From JBIOXB01 sp050732395 (GTDB lineage Bacteria; Zhuqueibacterota; Zhuqueibacteria; Zhuqueibacterales; Zhuqueibacteraceae), in assembly GCA_050732395.1 (NCBI GenBank), contig JBOHQX010000033.1, positions 1 to 64,000 of the forward strand: a DNA stretch of 64,000 bases, given 5' to 3'. This document shows positions 18,760 through 26,454 of this stretch, in pieces (position 1 is the stretch's first letter; each line of letters opens with the position of its first letter). Made by a program: the position numbers and the translations under genes. The notes under the pieces were generated by a model that saw nothing but the letters and a program-made list of their open reading frames with translations, made no database searches and was not told where the DNA came from.

Positions 18760-19530
18760 TTAATCCAACACGCGATATTTTGCCGGGTCGGCACGAAGCG
18801 TCAGAAGATTGTCCACTTGCCAGACTTCGCCGGAGATCTCTACCGGGCGCGCAACGTACTCCAAAACTGCCTGATTGATATGCTGGCCTTCGGCAGACAG
18901 CAGCAACAAACACAGCAGATTTTCGCCTTGTGGCACGACCAAAACCGGCGGGCTGCCACCGGCGATGCAGCGCACGGCGCAAGCCTTGTGTGTTTTCATA
19001 TCGCCGGGATTCATCACGCCCAGGAAGCATTTGCTGTCGACGATTTCACCACGCAAGGTGAAGGCTCCCAGGCCTTTTGCCGGGGGCGAAAAAAATACCG
19101 GCAGTGAAGGCTGCGCCTGTATCGATCCGCTCTCAACTTCGATCATGGTCTGATCCCCGCGATAGATAAGCTTGCCGCGCAGATGAGCGAGCTTGCCGTC
19201 CCATTTTGCTGCTTCTTCATCAATGCCGAATTTGCCTTCGCCCACGAGATAATAACGCGAATACGAGGGCAGCTCGCCGGTTTTGCCCGGGCGCAACAAC
19301 GACAGCGTGGGGTGTGGTTTTGCGAGCAGGTAGCCGGTGAATGCGCGCGATTGTAAGAATTCAAAAAAGCTCGCGGCAAAGGGTTTTTGCGCCAGCACCA
19401 ATAACAGGGCGACGAGTGCAGCCAAACCGGAGGCTGCAAAAATGAATCTGCGCACGCGCTGCGCGACTCCGTTTGGCGCTTGCGGTAAATAGCCGATGTA
19501 GAATTCTTGGTTTTGTTGTGAGGAGAGCAA
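18760..19530 (-). CDS. Membrane-anchored protein of the Rieske redox operon
   Basis: A 256-residue protein with a cytosolic start (FYIGYLPQAP), one membrane helix (about residues 28-47) and a periplasmic domain. The clearest feature is a cysteine motif near residues 164-190: DSKCFLGVMNPG, then THKACAVRCIAGG with two more cysteines. This could bind a metal or heme or be redox active. The start is a TTG (19530) without a good ribosome site, chosen because the FYIGYLP segment looks conserved in relatives known to me. It follows the Rieske gene by 14 bases, so it is the last gene of the operon. Its biochemical role is unknown. Confidence 0.65.
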   Translation of the reverse strand: MLSSQQNQEFYIGYLPQAPNGVAQRVRRFIFAASGLAALVALLLVLAQKPFAASFFEFLQSRAFTGYLLAKPHPTLSLLRPGKTGELPSYSRYYLVGEGKFGIDEEAAKWDGKLAHLRGKLIYRGDQTMIEVESGSIQAQPSLPVFFSPPAKGLGAFTLRGEIVDSKCFLGVMNPGDMKTHKACAVRCIAGGSPPVLVVPQGENLLCLLLLSAEGQHINQAVLEYVARPVEISGEVWQVDNLLTLRADPAKYRVLD

Positions 19531-19544
19531 GGTCGGGGTTCCGG

Positions 19545-20618
19545 TTATGTCCTTGCGTTCAAATTCATTTGCAGACTGGCGGTCTGGGATACGGGCGCTG
19601 GTTTTACGCGCGTGCCTGGTGGATTGGGACGGGGATGTACGAAAATTTTACCGTCCTCTACTTTCAAATTGAACGTCGGAATCTTTTCGGCAAATGGCGG
19701 CGGCGAGGTGCCAGCATCGGGCAAATATTGATAACCGTGCCATGGACACGTGATGCAGCCGTCGACGATTTTGCCTTCGCCGAGCGGCCCGTTCTGATGC
19801 TGGCATACATTCGAGACTGCCGAAATCTTCCCGTCGTATTTGAATACGGCAACGCGCTCACCCGAGAGCGTGAAAATGCGCGCACGGCACTCAGGTATAT
19901 CGTCAACCCGGCATACCGCGACAAAACCACCCCCGCCTTCGACAAATTCTTGCGTATCGATTTTTCTTTCTCCATAAGCGGCCACCAGGTGCACGCCCAA
20001 TACGGCAGCCATTCCGGCCGCGAGCAGCCCAGCCAGCACCGGGCTGGTGTCGGATTGCAGCCAGCCCAACGTAACGTGCATAACCAGCAAAGCATACGCG
20101 ACGTAAACCATCATATGCAGGGATTTCCACACCGGCGCGGTAAGATTGGCCAGCCAAAAGTCATGGCTCGTCGCTGCCATCAGAAACAGAATGATCAGCG
20201 CAAAAATTCCGAGAATCTCAAACGGAAAATCCGGCAGGCTCGAATAGTTTGTGTTGCTTGCCAACACGCTGACCAAGGGGTTGAGATTGCTCAAGGCGTG
20301 ATATTGAAAAATACTGAAGCCGCCATGCGCCGCAGCCAAGGCGAACATGGTGACGCCCATATGCCGGCGATTGTACAGCAGAGGAAGAAAGCGCGCGTCA
20401 AGGCGGCAGAGCGGGCCGATGATCAGGATCACGTGCAATAACAGCAACGCCGCCGTGCCCAACCCGCGAATCAGCAAGGTTTCGATCGTCGCGTACGGAT
20501 GCCAGATCGCGCCTACGGCCACAAAGATGGTCAAATAAAGCGCCACGCTGCCAAGCAACACCAGGTCGTAGATTCGTTTTTGCCGATTCCAGCCCACAGC
20601 GCGATAGCTGACGCTCAC
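19545..20618 (-). CDS. Ferric-reductase-like membrane domain fused to a Rieske 2Fe-2S domain
   Basis: A 357-residue protein starting at GTG 20618, which overlaps the stop of the previous gene (GTGA) and has GGGAGGAAAG in front. Residues 1-240 hold about six membrane helices with histidines placed as in the ferric-reductase-like heme-binding domain. Residues about 250-340 are a Rieske domain with both ligand pairs intact: Cys272/His274 (CQH) and Cys291/His294 (CPWH). It should pass electrons from a membrane heme to a 2Fe-2S centre or the reverse. Longer frames extending to 21227 run out of frame through the neighbouring gene and are rejected. The partner proteins are encoded on both sides. Confidence 0.85.
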   Translation of the reverse strand: MSVSYRAVGWNRQKRIYDLVLLGSVALYLTIFVAVGAIWHPYATIETLLIRGLGTAALLLLHVILIIGPLCRLDARFLPLLYNRRHMGVTMFALAAAHGGFSIFQYHALSNLNPLVSVLASNTNYSSLPDFPFEILGIFALIILFLMAATSHDFWLANLTAPVWKSLHMMVYVAYALLVMHVTLGWLQSDTSPVLAGLLAAGMAAVLGVHLVAAYGERKIDTQEFVEGGGGFVAVCRVDDIPECRARIFTLSGERVAVFKYDGKISAVSNVCQHQNGPLGEGKIVDGCITCPWHGYQYLPDAGTSPPPFAEKIPTFNLKVEDGKIFVHPRPNPPGTRVKPAPVSQTASLQMNLNART

Positions 20619-21160
20619 GGCTTTCCTCCCTTCTGCAGTATCTGAATAATCGGCAAAGAAGCTTGCGCCCATACGCTCTGATGGGGCAGGCTGAAAAGCA
20701 GGAGATGGCCGTCCGTTTGTGCGGCCTGTTGCGGCAAGAGCAAGCGCCGTCGCTGCTTGCCCCTGAGAGTGCCCAGCAAAACAGCATCCTGCAATGATCC
20801 CGCCTCCACGGCAGGAAGGCCTGCTTTCCAATACACCAAAACTTCGGGCAGGGCAGCGGCCTCCTGAGGTTGCAATTCGACGGCTAGCAGTGCGGGCGGA
20901 AGAGAGTCGGCAAAAACGCGCGTGATGATTTTGGCAGCGGGCCACAAATCTTCCGTTTCGAAAATATATCTTGCGAGCGTGGCCCCGGACTCTAGTTGCA
21001 ACGCCGGACCGGCGTTGGTTGGCTTGGGCGCGGCACGGAACAGGATGCCGGCTACAAATACCACTGGCAGGACCAACACCATGCTTGAAAAAATCAGCCG
21101 GTGTCTTTTGCGAAGACTGAGTATCATGGTCGAAAAGGAAAAAATCAGGCCCATTAACAT
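20615..21160 (-). CDS. Single-pass exported protein of the Rieske operon
   Basis: A 181-residue protein with one N-terminal membrane helix (about residues 20-41) and a periplasmic domain of about 135 residues rich in leucine and alanine. No family is recognised. There are no cysteines in the periplasmic part, so it is unlikely to carry a cysteine-bound cofactor. Its stop overlaps the Rieske start by four bases, which is strong evidence of translational coupling and of a shared complex. The start at ATG 21160 lacks a clear ribosome site; ATG 21154 is an alternative. Confidence 0.65.
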   Translation of the reverse strand: MLMGLIFSFSTMILSLRKRHRLIFSSMVLVLPVVFVAGILFRAAPKPTNAGPALQLESGATLARYIFETEDLWPAAKIITRVFADSLPPALLAVELQPQEAAALPEVLVYWKAGLPAVEAGSLQDAVLLGTLRGKQRRRLLLPQQAAQTDGHLLLFSLPHQSVWAQASLPIIQILQKGGKP

Positions 21161-21255
21161 CGCCGCCGCGCCGGAATGAGCGATCGTTCATGAAAGCTCG
21201 GATCTGGCTGCGGAGCGATTTGTTCACACGGCGCGGTTATCTTATGGAAAGGGGA

Positions 21256-21531
21256 TCACTGTTTGTCGTTTTGGGAATGCGCCGCCGCGCGATGGGAGTT
21301 GCGCTCCAGCGGCGGGTTACGGGCGCCTTGCCACCAACGCTTCGCCAGCAAGGGCCACAGCAGCACGACGCCGGGCATGATGATGGCGCGAAAGCCCATC
21401 GTGCCTTCGGCGGCCGCAGGATCGATCTTGCCGGCGCCCCAGATGACAAAAAAAACGGCGAAAGTCAGACCCAACAGCAAATAGACTGCAGCAATGTTCA
21501 CGAGAGCCTGCGCGAATGCAATGCCGTTCAC
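21256..21531 (-). CDS. Small two-helix membrane protein of the Rieske operon
   Basis: A 91-residue protein starting at GTG 21531. It has two hydrophobic helices (about residues 9-32 and 46-62) and a polar tail rich in arginine, asparagine and histidine. It precedes the 181-residue operon gene by 95 bases on the same strand. Small subunits like this often assemble or anchor membrane redox complexes, which is the likely role here. No named family is recognised. Confidence 0.6.
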   Translation of the reverse strand: MNGIAFAQALVNIAAVYLLLGLTFAVFFVIWGAGKIDPAAAEGTMGFRAIIMPGVVLLWPLLAKRWWQGARNPPLERNSHRAAAHSQNDKQ

Positions 21532-21726
21532 GTCAAAGCCTTACCGAAAAATGAATGCAAGAATGGGAATTGCCTCCCGACGAAAGCTCGAAATCATCGC
21601 CGGAATCCGGCTTCTCATGCCCGCCGGTTGCAGGGGATGACACCAATACCTCAATTGGTCGTTTCAGCTTTCATCTACCTTACAAATTTATTGTGCACAA
21701 AGCAAGTGGGATTTCGCGACGTGAGT

Positions 21727-22137
21727 TTATGGCGCAACGGTAACCCTTGCAGAAGCGCGATACAAATTGCCCTGTTCACCTGCGGCTTCGACTTTCACAA
21801 CATAAATTCCGGGCGGCAGAAATTGGCCGCGATCATCCCGGCCGTCCCACTGCACACGATGACAGCCACTTTCAAGCACCGTAGCCACCGGCAAGCACAC
21901 GCGCCGGCCGGAGGAATTGTGCACGGCGACACTAATGACCGCTCGTTCCGGCAAGTGAAAACAAAAGCGGGTAAACGTGCGTTTGGCCGCTTGTTTGGAT
22001 AATCGATAGAACTTGCGTGGCGATATCTCTAAGCGCAGTTGGGGGCGCTTTGCTTCATGATCTGGCTCGCCATTTTCGGTCTGCACACCCTCGTCTCTGT
22101 TGCCATCCAGCCCGGGCAGGATGGTGTCATTGAACAT
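21727..22137 (-). CDS. Small stand-alone FlgD-like Ig domain protein
   Basis: A 136-residue protein with GAGG eight bases before ATG 22137. The C-terminal 85 residues follow the FlgD-like Ig pattern (VISVAVHNSSGRRV, then VQWDGRDDRGQFLPPGIYVV), the module that normally ends large secreted proteins in this lineage, including the protein at 319-2022. No signal peptide is visible, the N-terminal 50 residues are polar, and no catalytic part is attached. It could be a decayed tail of a larger gene or a genuine small scaffold protein. Confidence 0.55.
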   Translation of the reverse strand: MFNDTILPGLDGNRDEGVQTENGEPDHEAKRPQLRLEISPRKFYRLSKQAAKRTFTRFCFHLPERAVISVAVHNSSGRRVCLPVATVLESGCHRVQWDGRDDRGQFLPPGIYVVKVEAAGEQGNLYRASARVTVAP

Positions 22138-22557
22138 TGAAACCTCGTCAAGTGATACGATCGTCTCGCGGTATTTTACGCGCTAGTTTTGGCCACACGT
22201 AAAGGCAAGAAAGATACCAGAAAACAGAGCACAAGCTGGAGCATGCGTGCGCGCAAAGACATGAATTGCAACAGGCTTTAGACACTCTCAAGCACAGCAG
22301 CATGCGACCGGGGTGCTCCCAGCCCAAAAAGCCGATATACTTTGGCAAAAATCGAAAGCCGACTTACAAAATTGAAAAAGCCCGGAGCGCCGCGATTTTT
22401 CAGGGCACAACCCTAACCTGGATTACCAAACACTCTCTCCACAAACTGGCCCTTGCAAACGGCAGCAAGATTTCTATCTTACTCCGAGCTATCAATTATT
22501 TGCAGTGAATCTTTGATTCCCATACACACAGCCGAAATGATCAACCGAGAATCCAAC
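22138..22557. other. Divergent intergenic region
   Basis: This 420-base region lies between two genes reading away from each other and must hold both promoters. I see no clear promoter, riboswitch or terminator. Overlapping small reading frames on both strands have no protein-like features. Confidence 0.4.
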
Positions 22558-23706
22558 ATGCACGTCTTCAATCTTACCGGCCAGAGGCCATATGGCATCG
22601 CCGATCTCGCTCAAGTTCCAACTCCACGGTTGCTGATTTTTCGTGATCGCGTCGAGGGCAATCTGCAGAAAATGCGAAGTTATCTGGAAACCGTTGCGCC
22701 CGGCAGCGGCTTTCTCCATCTATGCCCGCATATCAAAACCAACAAATCGAGCTTGCTCACGAGCTGGATGGTTCGAAGCGGGGTGGGATATTTCAAATCC
22801 ACCATGCGCGAAGTAGACCTCGCGCTTGCGGCGGGTGCAAAAGACATTTTTGTCGCGTACCCCCTGCTGACGCACGAAGCCCGCGATCTCGCGCGCAGGA
22901 TGAAAGATCATTCGGAAGTCAATTTTCAGGTGCAAATCGGCAGTATGGCACACGCCAGAATATTGGCGCAAATCGCCGTCGAGGAAAGCGTCAGATGGAG
23001 CTATTTCCTGGATATTGACGTGGGTATGCACCGGACGGGCATGAGGCCGGAAAAGGCTTTGCAAGTCTTCGATGAAATCTCTCAAAACTCGAGCTTTGGT
23101 TTTGCCGGATTGCATGGCTATGACGGGCAGAATCACTTTGCGCAGACAAGTGAGCGCCGGGAAGAATCGCAAAAATCGATGGCGCGGTTGATCGGATTGG
23201 CCAGGCAATTTCGCGCCAGAAAAGTTCACGTGCCAAGAATCATGGCCGCGGGCTCACCGGCGTATCGCTTCGATCTCGAGATTCTTTTGCAGGAATCACC
23301 GGCGGAGACTTTGGTGCAAGTTTCGCCTGGCACGTGGATATTGTGGGATTCCGACTATGAGGAGTTGTCGCCCGGAGAATTTGAAATCGCCGCTGTAATT
23401 CTGGCGCAGGTGATGGACGTGAATGATCTTAATCTGGTTACTTTGAATCTCGGGCACAAGCGCTGGGCCGCGGAGCGCGGGCCGGTGCAGGTCTTCAGCC
23501 GGCCGAATCTCAAAGTCGTTTCATTCAGTGAAGAACATACTGTACTTTCGCATCCAGCGGACGAAAGGTTCGAAGTCGGAGAATATGTTTTGATCGCGCC
23601 GCGCCACGTGTGCCCCACGGTCAACTTGTACGAGGATTTTACGTTGCTCGGCCCCGGCGGCGAGATTGAGAGGGTTTCGTCGCCGGTGGATGGGAGAAAC
23701 CGATGA
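22558..23706 (+). CDS. Fold-type III PLP enzyme, D-threonine aldolase/D-serine dehydratase-like
   Basis: About 382 residues. The N-terminal alanine-racemase-type barrel carries the PLP lysine in CPHIKTNKS, with the GMHRTG and LHGYDGQ barrel motifs. The C-terminal domain has the D-serine dehydratase-like metal site: EEHTVL and then HVCPTVNLYE, with the His-x-Cys pair. Relatives cleave D-threonine to glycine and acetaldehyde or dehydrate D-serine. The start is uncertain: ATG 22558 (GAGAA upstream) or ATG 22537. The stop overlaps the next gene as ATGA. The pairing with a membrane-Nudix protein is unusual. Confidence 0.78.
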   Translation: MHVFNLTGQRPYGIADLAQVPTPRLLIFRDRVEGNLQKMRSYLETVAPGSGFLHLCPHIKTNKSSLLTSWMVRSGVGYFKSTMREVDLALAAGAKDIFVAYPLLTHEARDLARRMKDHSEVNFQVQIGSMAHARILAQIAVEESVRWSYFLDIDVGMHRTGMRPEKALQVFDEISQNSSFGFAGLHGYDGQNHFAQTSERREESQKSMARLIGLARQFRARKVHVPRIMAAGSPAYRFDLEILLQESPAETLVQVSPGTWILWDSDYEELSPGEFEIAAVILAQVMDVNDLNLVTLNLGHKRWAAERGPVQVFSRPNLKVVSFSEEHTVLSHPADERFEVGEYVLIAPRHVCPTVNLYEDFTLLGPGGEIERVSSPVDGRNR

Positions 23707-25142
23707 CCAGGACCGACAATTTCATCAGCAAGACGGTTTTTTATCTTGTGCCGATCGCAATCGTTTTGGCGGGCGTGTACTTCGTCATGCTGGCGCCGAG
23801 CTACCGGCAGCATCTCATGATCGATTTTTTTGCGGTTTACTATGCCGTCATTCTGTTCTGCAAATGGCAGTTTGGCTGGCCGGTGCGCAACAAGCCCGCG
23901 ATCCTTCCGGAAAAATACGGGCGGGCGATTCCATCCGCTCTGCAACAGATGGCATTGTACGAGTATGAATATGTACAAGAAACCATGGCGCAGGCCATGA
24001 ACGACCGCCATACGTTGATCAATTATTTTTTGTTGAGTGCCGGCGTCATGCTCGCCACCCTCGGGGCGATTTACAGCCAGGAGGGTATGATGTATTCTCC
24101 ATACAAAAATCACATCGCCATTACCATTGGTTTGTTTTTTTGTTTTGTTGCATGGATTTACCTCATGAAGATCATTCGGCTCCGGCAGGCATGGTGTGAA
24201 AGCTGCGCGGCGATGAATCGCATCAAGGAATTCTTTCTGCGTAACAGCGGCTTTCACAAAAATCCTAAGGCCAGCCCATTCTACTGGAAGGTCGATACAA
24301 TCCCGCCCGCTGACAAGAAAGGAACCTTGTTTCATCTGGAAGCCATACTCATCAGCTTTCTGTCCGCTCTCGCCATCGGATTTGTCAGCGTGTTGTTGCT
24401 GCAGGCGGATTCCTGGCGCACCGCGTTCTGGATTCCGGCGAGTTTCTTTCTCATGGGCTTCATTTTGCTTTCTGCCACCTATTTCGTTTTCTTAGAGGAG
24501 TTGCCGGAGGAATCCTCCGCCGCCTCTTCCAATTCTGCAGACCTCGCAGCCCCGGCGCCGGGCTCGTCCAAAGTCATTGTGCACGGCACCGAACTGTTGG
24601 TGGACGACTTTTTTAAAGTGGAGAAAGCGACGTTGCAATTTCAGAAATACGACGGCACAATGAGCGAACCGGTTGAGCGGCTGAATTTCGAGCGCGGGCA
24701 TTCCGCCGCAATTCTGGTCCACGATGCGGGAGCCGGCGAATTCATCTTCGTCGAGCAATTCCGCTACCCCGCGTACGCGTCAAATCCGAAAAACGGTTGG
24801 CTGACGGAAGCGATTGCCGGCATGATCGAGGAGGGAGAAATGCCTTTGGAGGCGGCTCTGCGGGAAGCCAGGGAAGAAACAGGCTACGAAGTGCGGGAAG
24901 CGGAAGCGCTCGTCGAGTTTTATGTTTCGCCCGGCGGTTCTTCCGAGCACATTTCTGTCTTTTGGGGAAGATTGGGCGCACAGCTCGAAACCGGGGGTGG
25001 CAAAGCCGAAGAGCAAGAAAACATTCGTCTGGTGCGCATGCCGGTGACGGAGGCGTATCAAAAACTCGAGCAAGGTTTCTTCAAGGACGCCAAGACGATA
25101 GTCGCGCTGCAGGCCGTACAGCACCGTGTGAGGAAGGGATAG
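23703..25142 (+). CDS. Polytopic membrane domain fused to a Nudix hydrolase
   Basis: A 479-residue protein. Residues 1-265 have six hydrophobic helices in three pairs (about 13-32, 37-55; 101-122, 136-154; 212-232, 236-258) separated by charged helical stretches. Residues about 285-475 are a Nudix domain with a complete box near 372-394 (G-x5-E-x7-REAREETGY), closest in layout to ADP-ribose or GDP-mannose pyrophosphatases (FVEQFRYP, VSPGGSSEH). The enzyme would hydrolyse a nucleoside diphosphate linked to another group at the membrane. The middle helix pair with its flanking helical stalks recalls SLATT-type membrane effectors, but that is only a resemblance. It is translationally coupled to the PLP enzyme. 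Confidence 0.78.
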   Translation: MTRTDNFISKTVFYLVPIAIVLAGVYFVMLAPSYRQHLMIDFFAVYYAVILFCKWQFGWPVRNKPAILPEKYGRAIPSALQQMALYEYEYVQETMAQAMNDRHTLINYFLLSAGVMLATLGAIYSQEGMMYSPYKNHIAITIGLFFCFVAWIYLMKIIRLRQAWCESCAAMNRIKEFFLRNSGFHKNPKASPFYWKVDTIPPADKKGTLFHLEAILISFLSALAIGFVSVLLLQADSWRTAFWIPASFFLMGFILLSATYFVFLEELPEESSAASSNSADLAAPAPGSSKVIVHGTELLVDDFFKVEKATLQFQKYDGTMSEPVERLNFERGHSAAILVHDAGAGEFIFVEQFRYPAYASNPKNGWLTEAIAGMIEEGEMPLEAALREAREETGYEVREAEALVEFYVSPGGSSEHISVFWGRLGAQLETGGGKAEEQENIRLVRMPVTEAYQKLEQGFFKDAKTIVALQAVQHRVRKG

Positions 25143-25317
25143 GCCATAAGACTGCAAAAGTTAGAAAAAAGCCCGAACAGCTTGGTGTTGCCAACGGATG
25201 AAAGAGCGAGCAACTGAAAATAGAATCCGTTGGTCGTCATTTAGTCCGTTGGGCAGTATTTGAATTCAATACGGCTATAAGACTTTGCACAATTCTTTAT
25301 ACAATTTCGCATTGGCT

Positions 25318-26253
25318 TCATCGCGTGCGCTCGGAAATAGGTGCCGAAACATTTGCCTTTGTCGGAGCTGCGGACGGCGATGCAGCGGAGCCGGCCAGTC
25401 GCACAAGCACGCTATCTCCCGCCATTGCGTTCAAGCTGTCGCCCGCGCTGGCCATAAAACGTGCGAGCTCCAGTAAACCCTGCCCGTTCAACAACAACAC
25501 GAACTCACCCTTCCCCACCGCACCATAGCGATCGGCAAATTTGGCGGTGGCGACCCGGTTTTTCGCTAGGAAATCAAGTGCCATTCCCGTGCGCCACCCG
25601 GATTGCACCAGAACGGTTGCCGGGATATTCGTGACCAGGTTGCCATAGTGATCGCGATGCAGAATTTCGCCGATGATCGTGTTGCTCTTGAATTCCGCGG
25701 CTGTTCGTTCCAATTGCGTGGGATTCAGCACGGCCGGGCCGGCTTCTGCCATTTTTTTACCTTTGGCAAGATGGGCGGCAGCAGGAGCAAAAACATCGCG
25801 ACCGTAAAACGTGTTCGAAATCGCGCCGCGCCGGAACCACAACACGTTGTTGATCTCCACCGCGCGCTTGAATCCGAACGATTTGATCACATCGGTGAAA
25901 ATACCATTGTCCGGACCGACAAAGTACTTCTGATCCGTCGTTTCCAGAATAATGGGTTTGCGCGTGCCCCCGGTCTCCGAACCGACCACCGCAACAAAGA
26001 TGGTGCCTGGAGGAAATTCGCGCGCTGCAGTTGCGAGCAAATAACTCGCCTCGCGAATATCGTAGTTCGGCACCGCGTGGGTCAGATTCAGGATGCGCAC
26101 GCCCGGGCTCATTGACAAGATCACGCCTTGCACGGCACTGGCATAGGGATCATCCCAACCATAATCCGTGAGCAGAGCAACGGTGGGCTGCGACTGGCAG
26201 CCGAAACCAAACACCAACCCGCAGCAGGCGATGATAAAGACTCGCTTTAGCAT
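25318..26253 (-). CDS. Lipoprotein SAM hydroxide adenosyltransferase (DUF62 family)
   Basis: A 311-residue protein of the SAM hydrolase/fluorinase superfamily. Motifs seen: LLTDYGWDDPYA, YFVGPDNGIF, FYGRDVFAPAAAHLA and DHYGNLVTNI. Known members convert S-adenosylmethionine and water to adenosine and methionine. Unusually, the N-terminus is a lipoprotein signal (hydrophobic core followed by a lipobox ending at Cys19), so the enzyme should be attached outside the inner membrane, where SAM is not expected. GGAGAG precedes ATG 26253. The C-terminal 35 residues are low-complexity Ala/Ser/Pro. It follows rocD on the same strand, separated by a repeat hairpin. Confidence 0.82.
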   Translation of the reverse strand: MLKRVFIIACCGLVFGFGCQSQPTVALLTDYGWDDPYASAVQGVILSMSPGVRILNLTHAVPNYDIREASYLLATAAREFPPGTIFVAVVGSETGGTRKPIILETTDQKYFVGPDNGIFTDVIKSFGFKRAVEINNVLWFRRGAISNTFYGRDVFAPAAAHLAKGKKMAEAGPAVLNPTQLERTAAEFKSNTIIGEILHRDHYGNLVTNIPATVLVQSGWRTGMALDFLAKNRVATAKFADRYGAVGKGEFVLLLNGQGLLELARFMASAGDSLNAMAGDSVLVRLAGSAASPSAAPTKANVSAPISERTR

Positions 26254-26273
26254 TCATCTCTCCGTTTTCTACC

Positions 26274-26419
26274 TTACTCCTATTCATACTCCTACTCATA
26301 CTCGCACTCTTACTCCTACTCGCACTCTTACTCCTACTCGTTTCTTGCATTTTTTGAGTAAGAGTAAGAGTATGAGTAAGAGTAGGAGTAAGAGTGTGAG
26401 TATGAGTTGATAGGAGTAT
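26274..26419. repeat. Hexamer-unit hairpin
   Basis: The left arm (26274-26340) is a pyrimidine-rich tandem of TACTCC/TACTCG-like 6-base units. The right arm (26355-26419) is the purine-rich complement of GAGTAA/GAGTAG-like units. A T-rich loop of about 14 bases lies between them. The structure could form a stem of more than 60 base pairs with mismatches, or, because each arm is all-pyrimidine or all-purine over short runs, other non-B structures. It separates rocD from the SAM hydrolase gene and may end rocD transcription. Confidence 0.8.
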
Positions 26420-26454
26420 TTTGTATCAGTTGAAATGTCGTCGCCAGACAATAA

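Noticed and set aside
20619..21227. N-terminal extension of the Rieske protein to 21227
   Set aside because: The extension is an out-of-frame reading of the 181-residue operon gene; GTG 20618 has a strong ribosome site and the GTGA overlap.
26281..26419. Possible CRISPR array at the TACTCC repeats
   Set aside because: The units are contiguous 6-mers without spacers and fold back on themselves; no cas gene is near.
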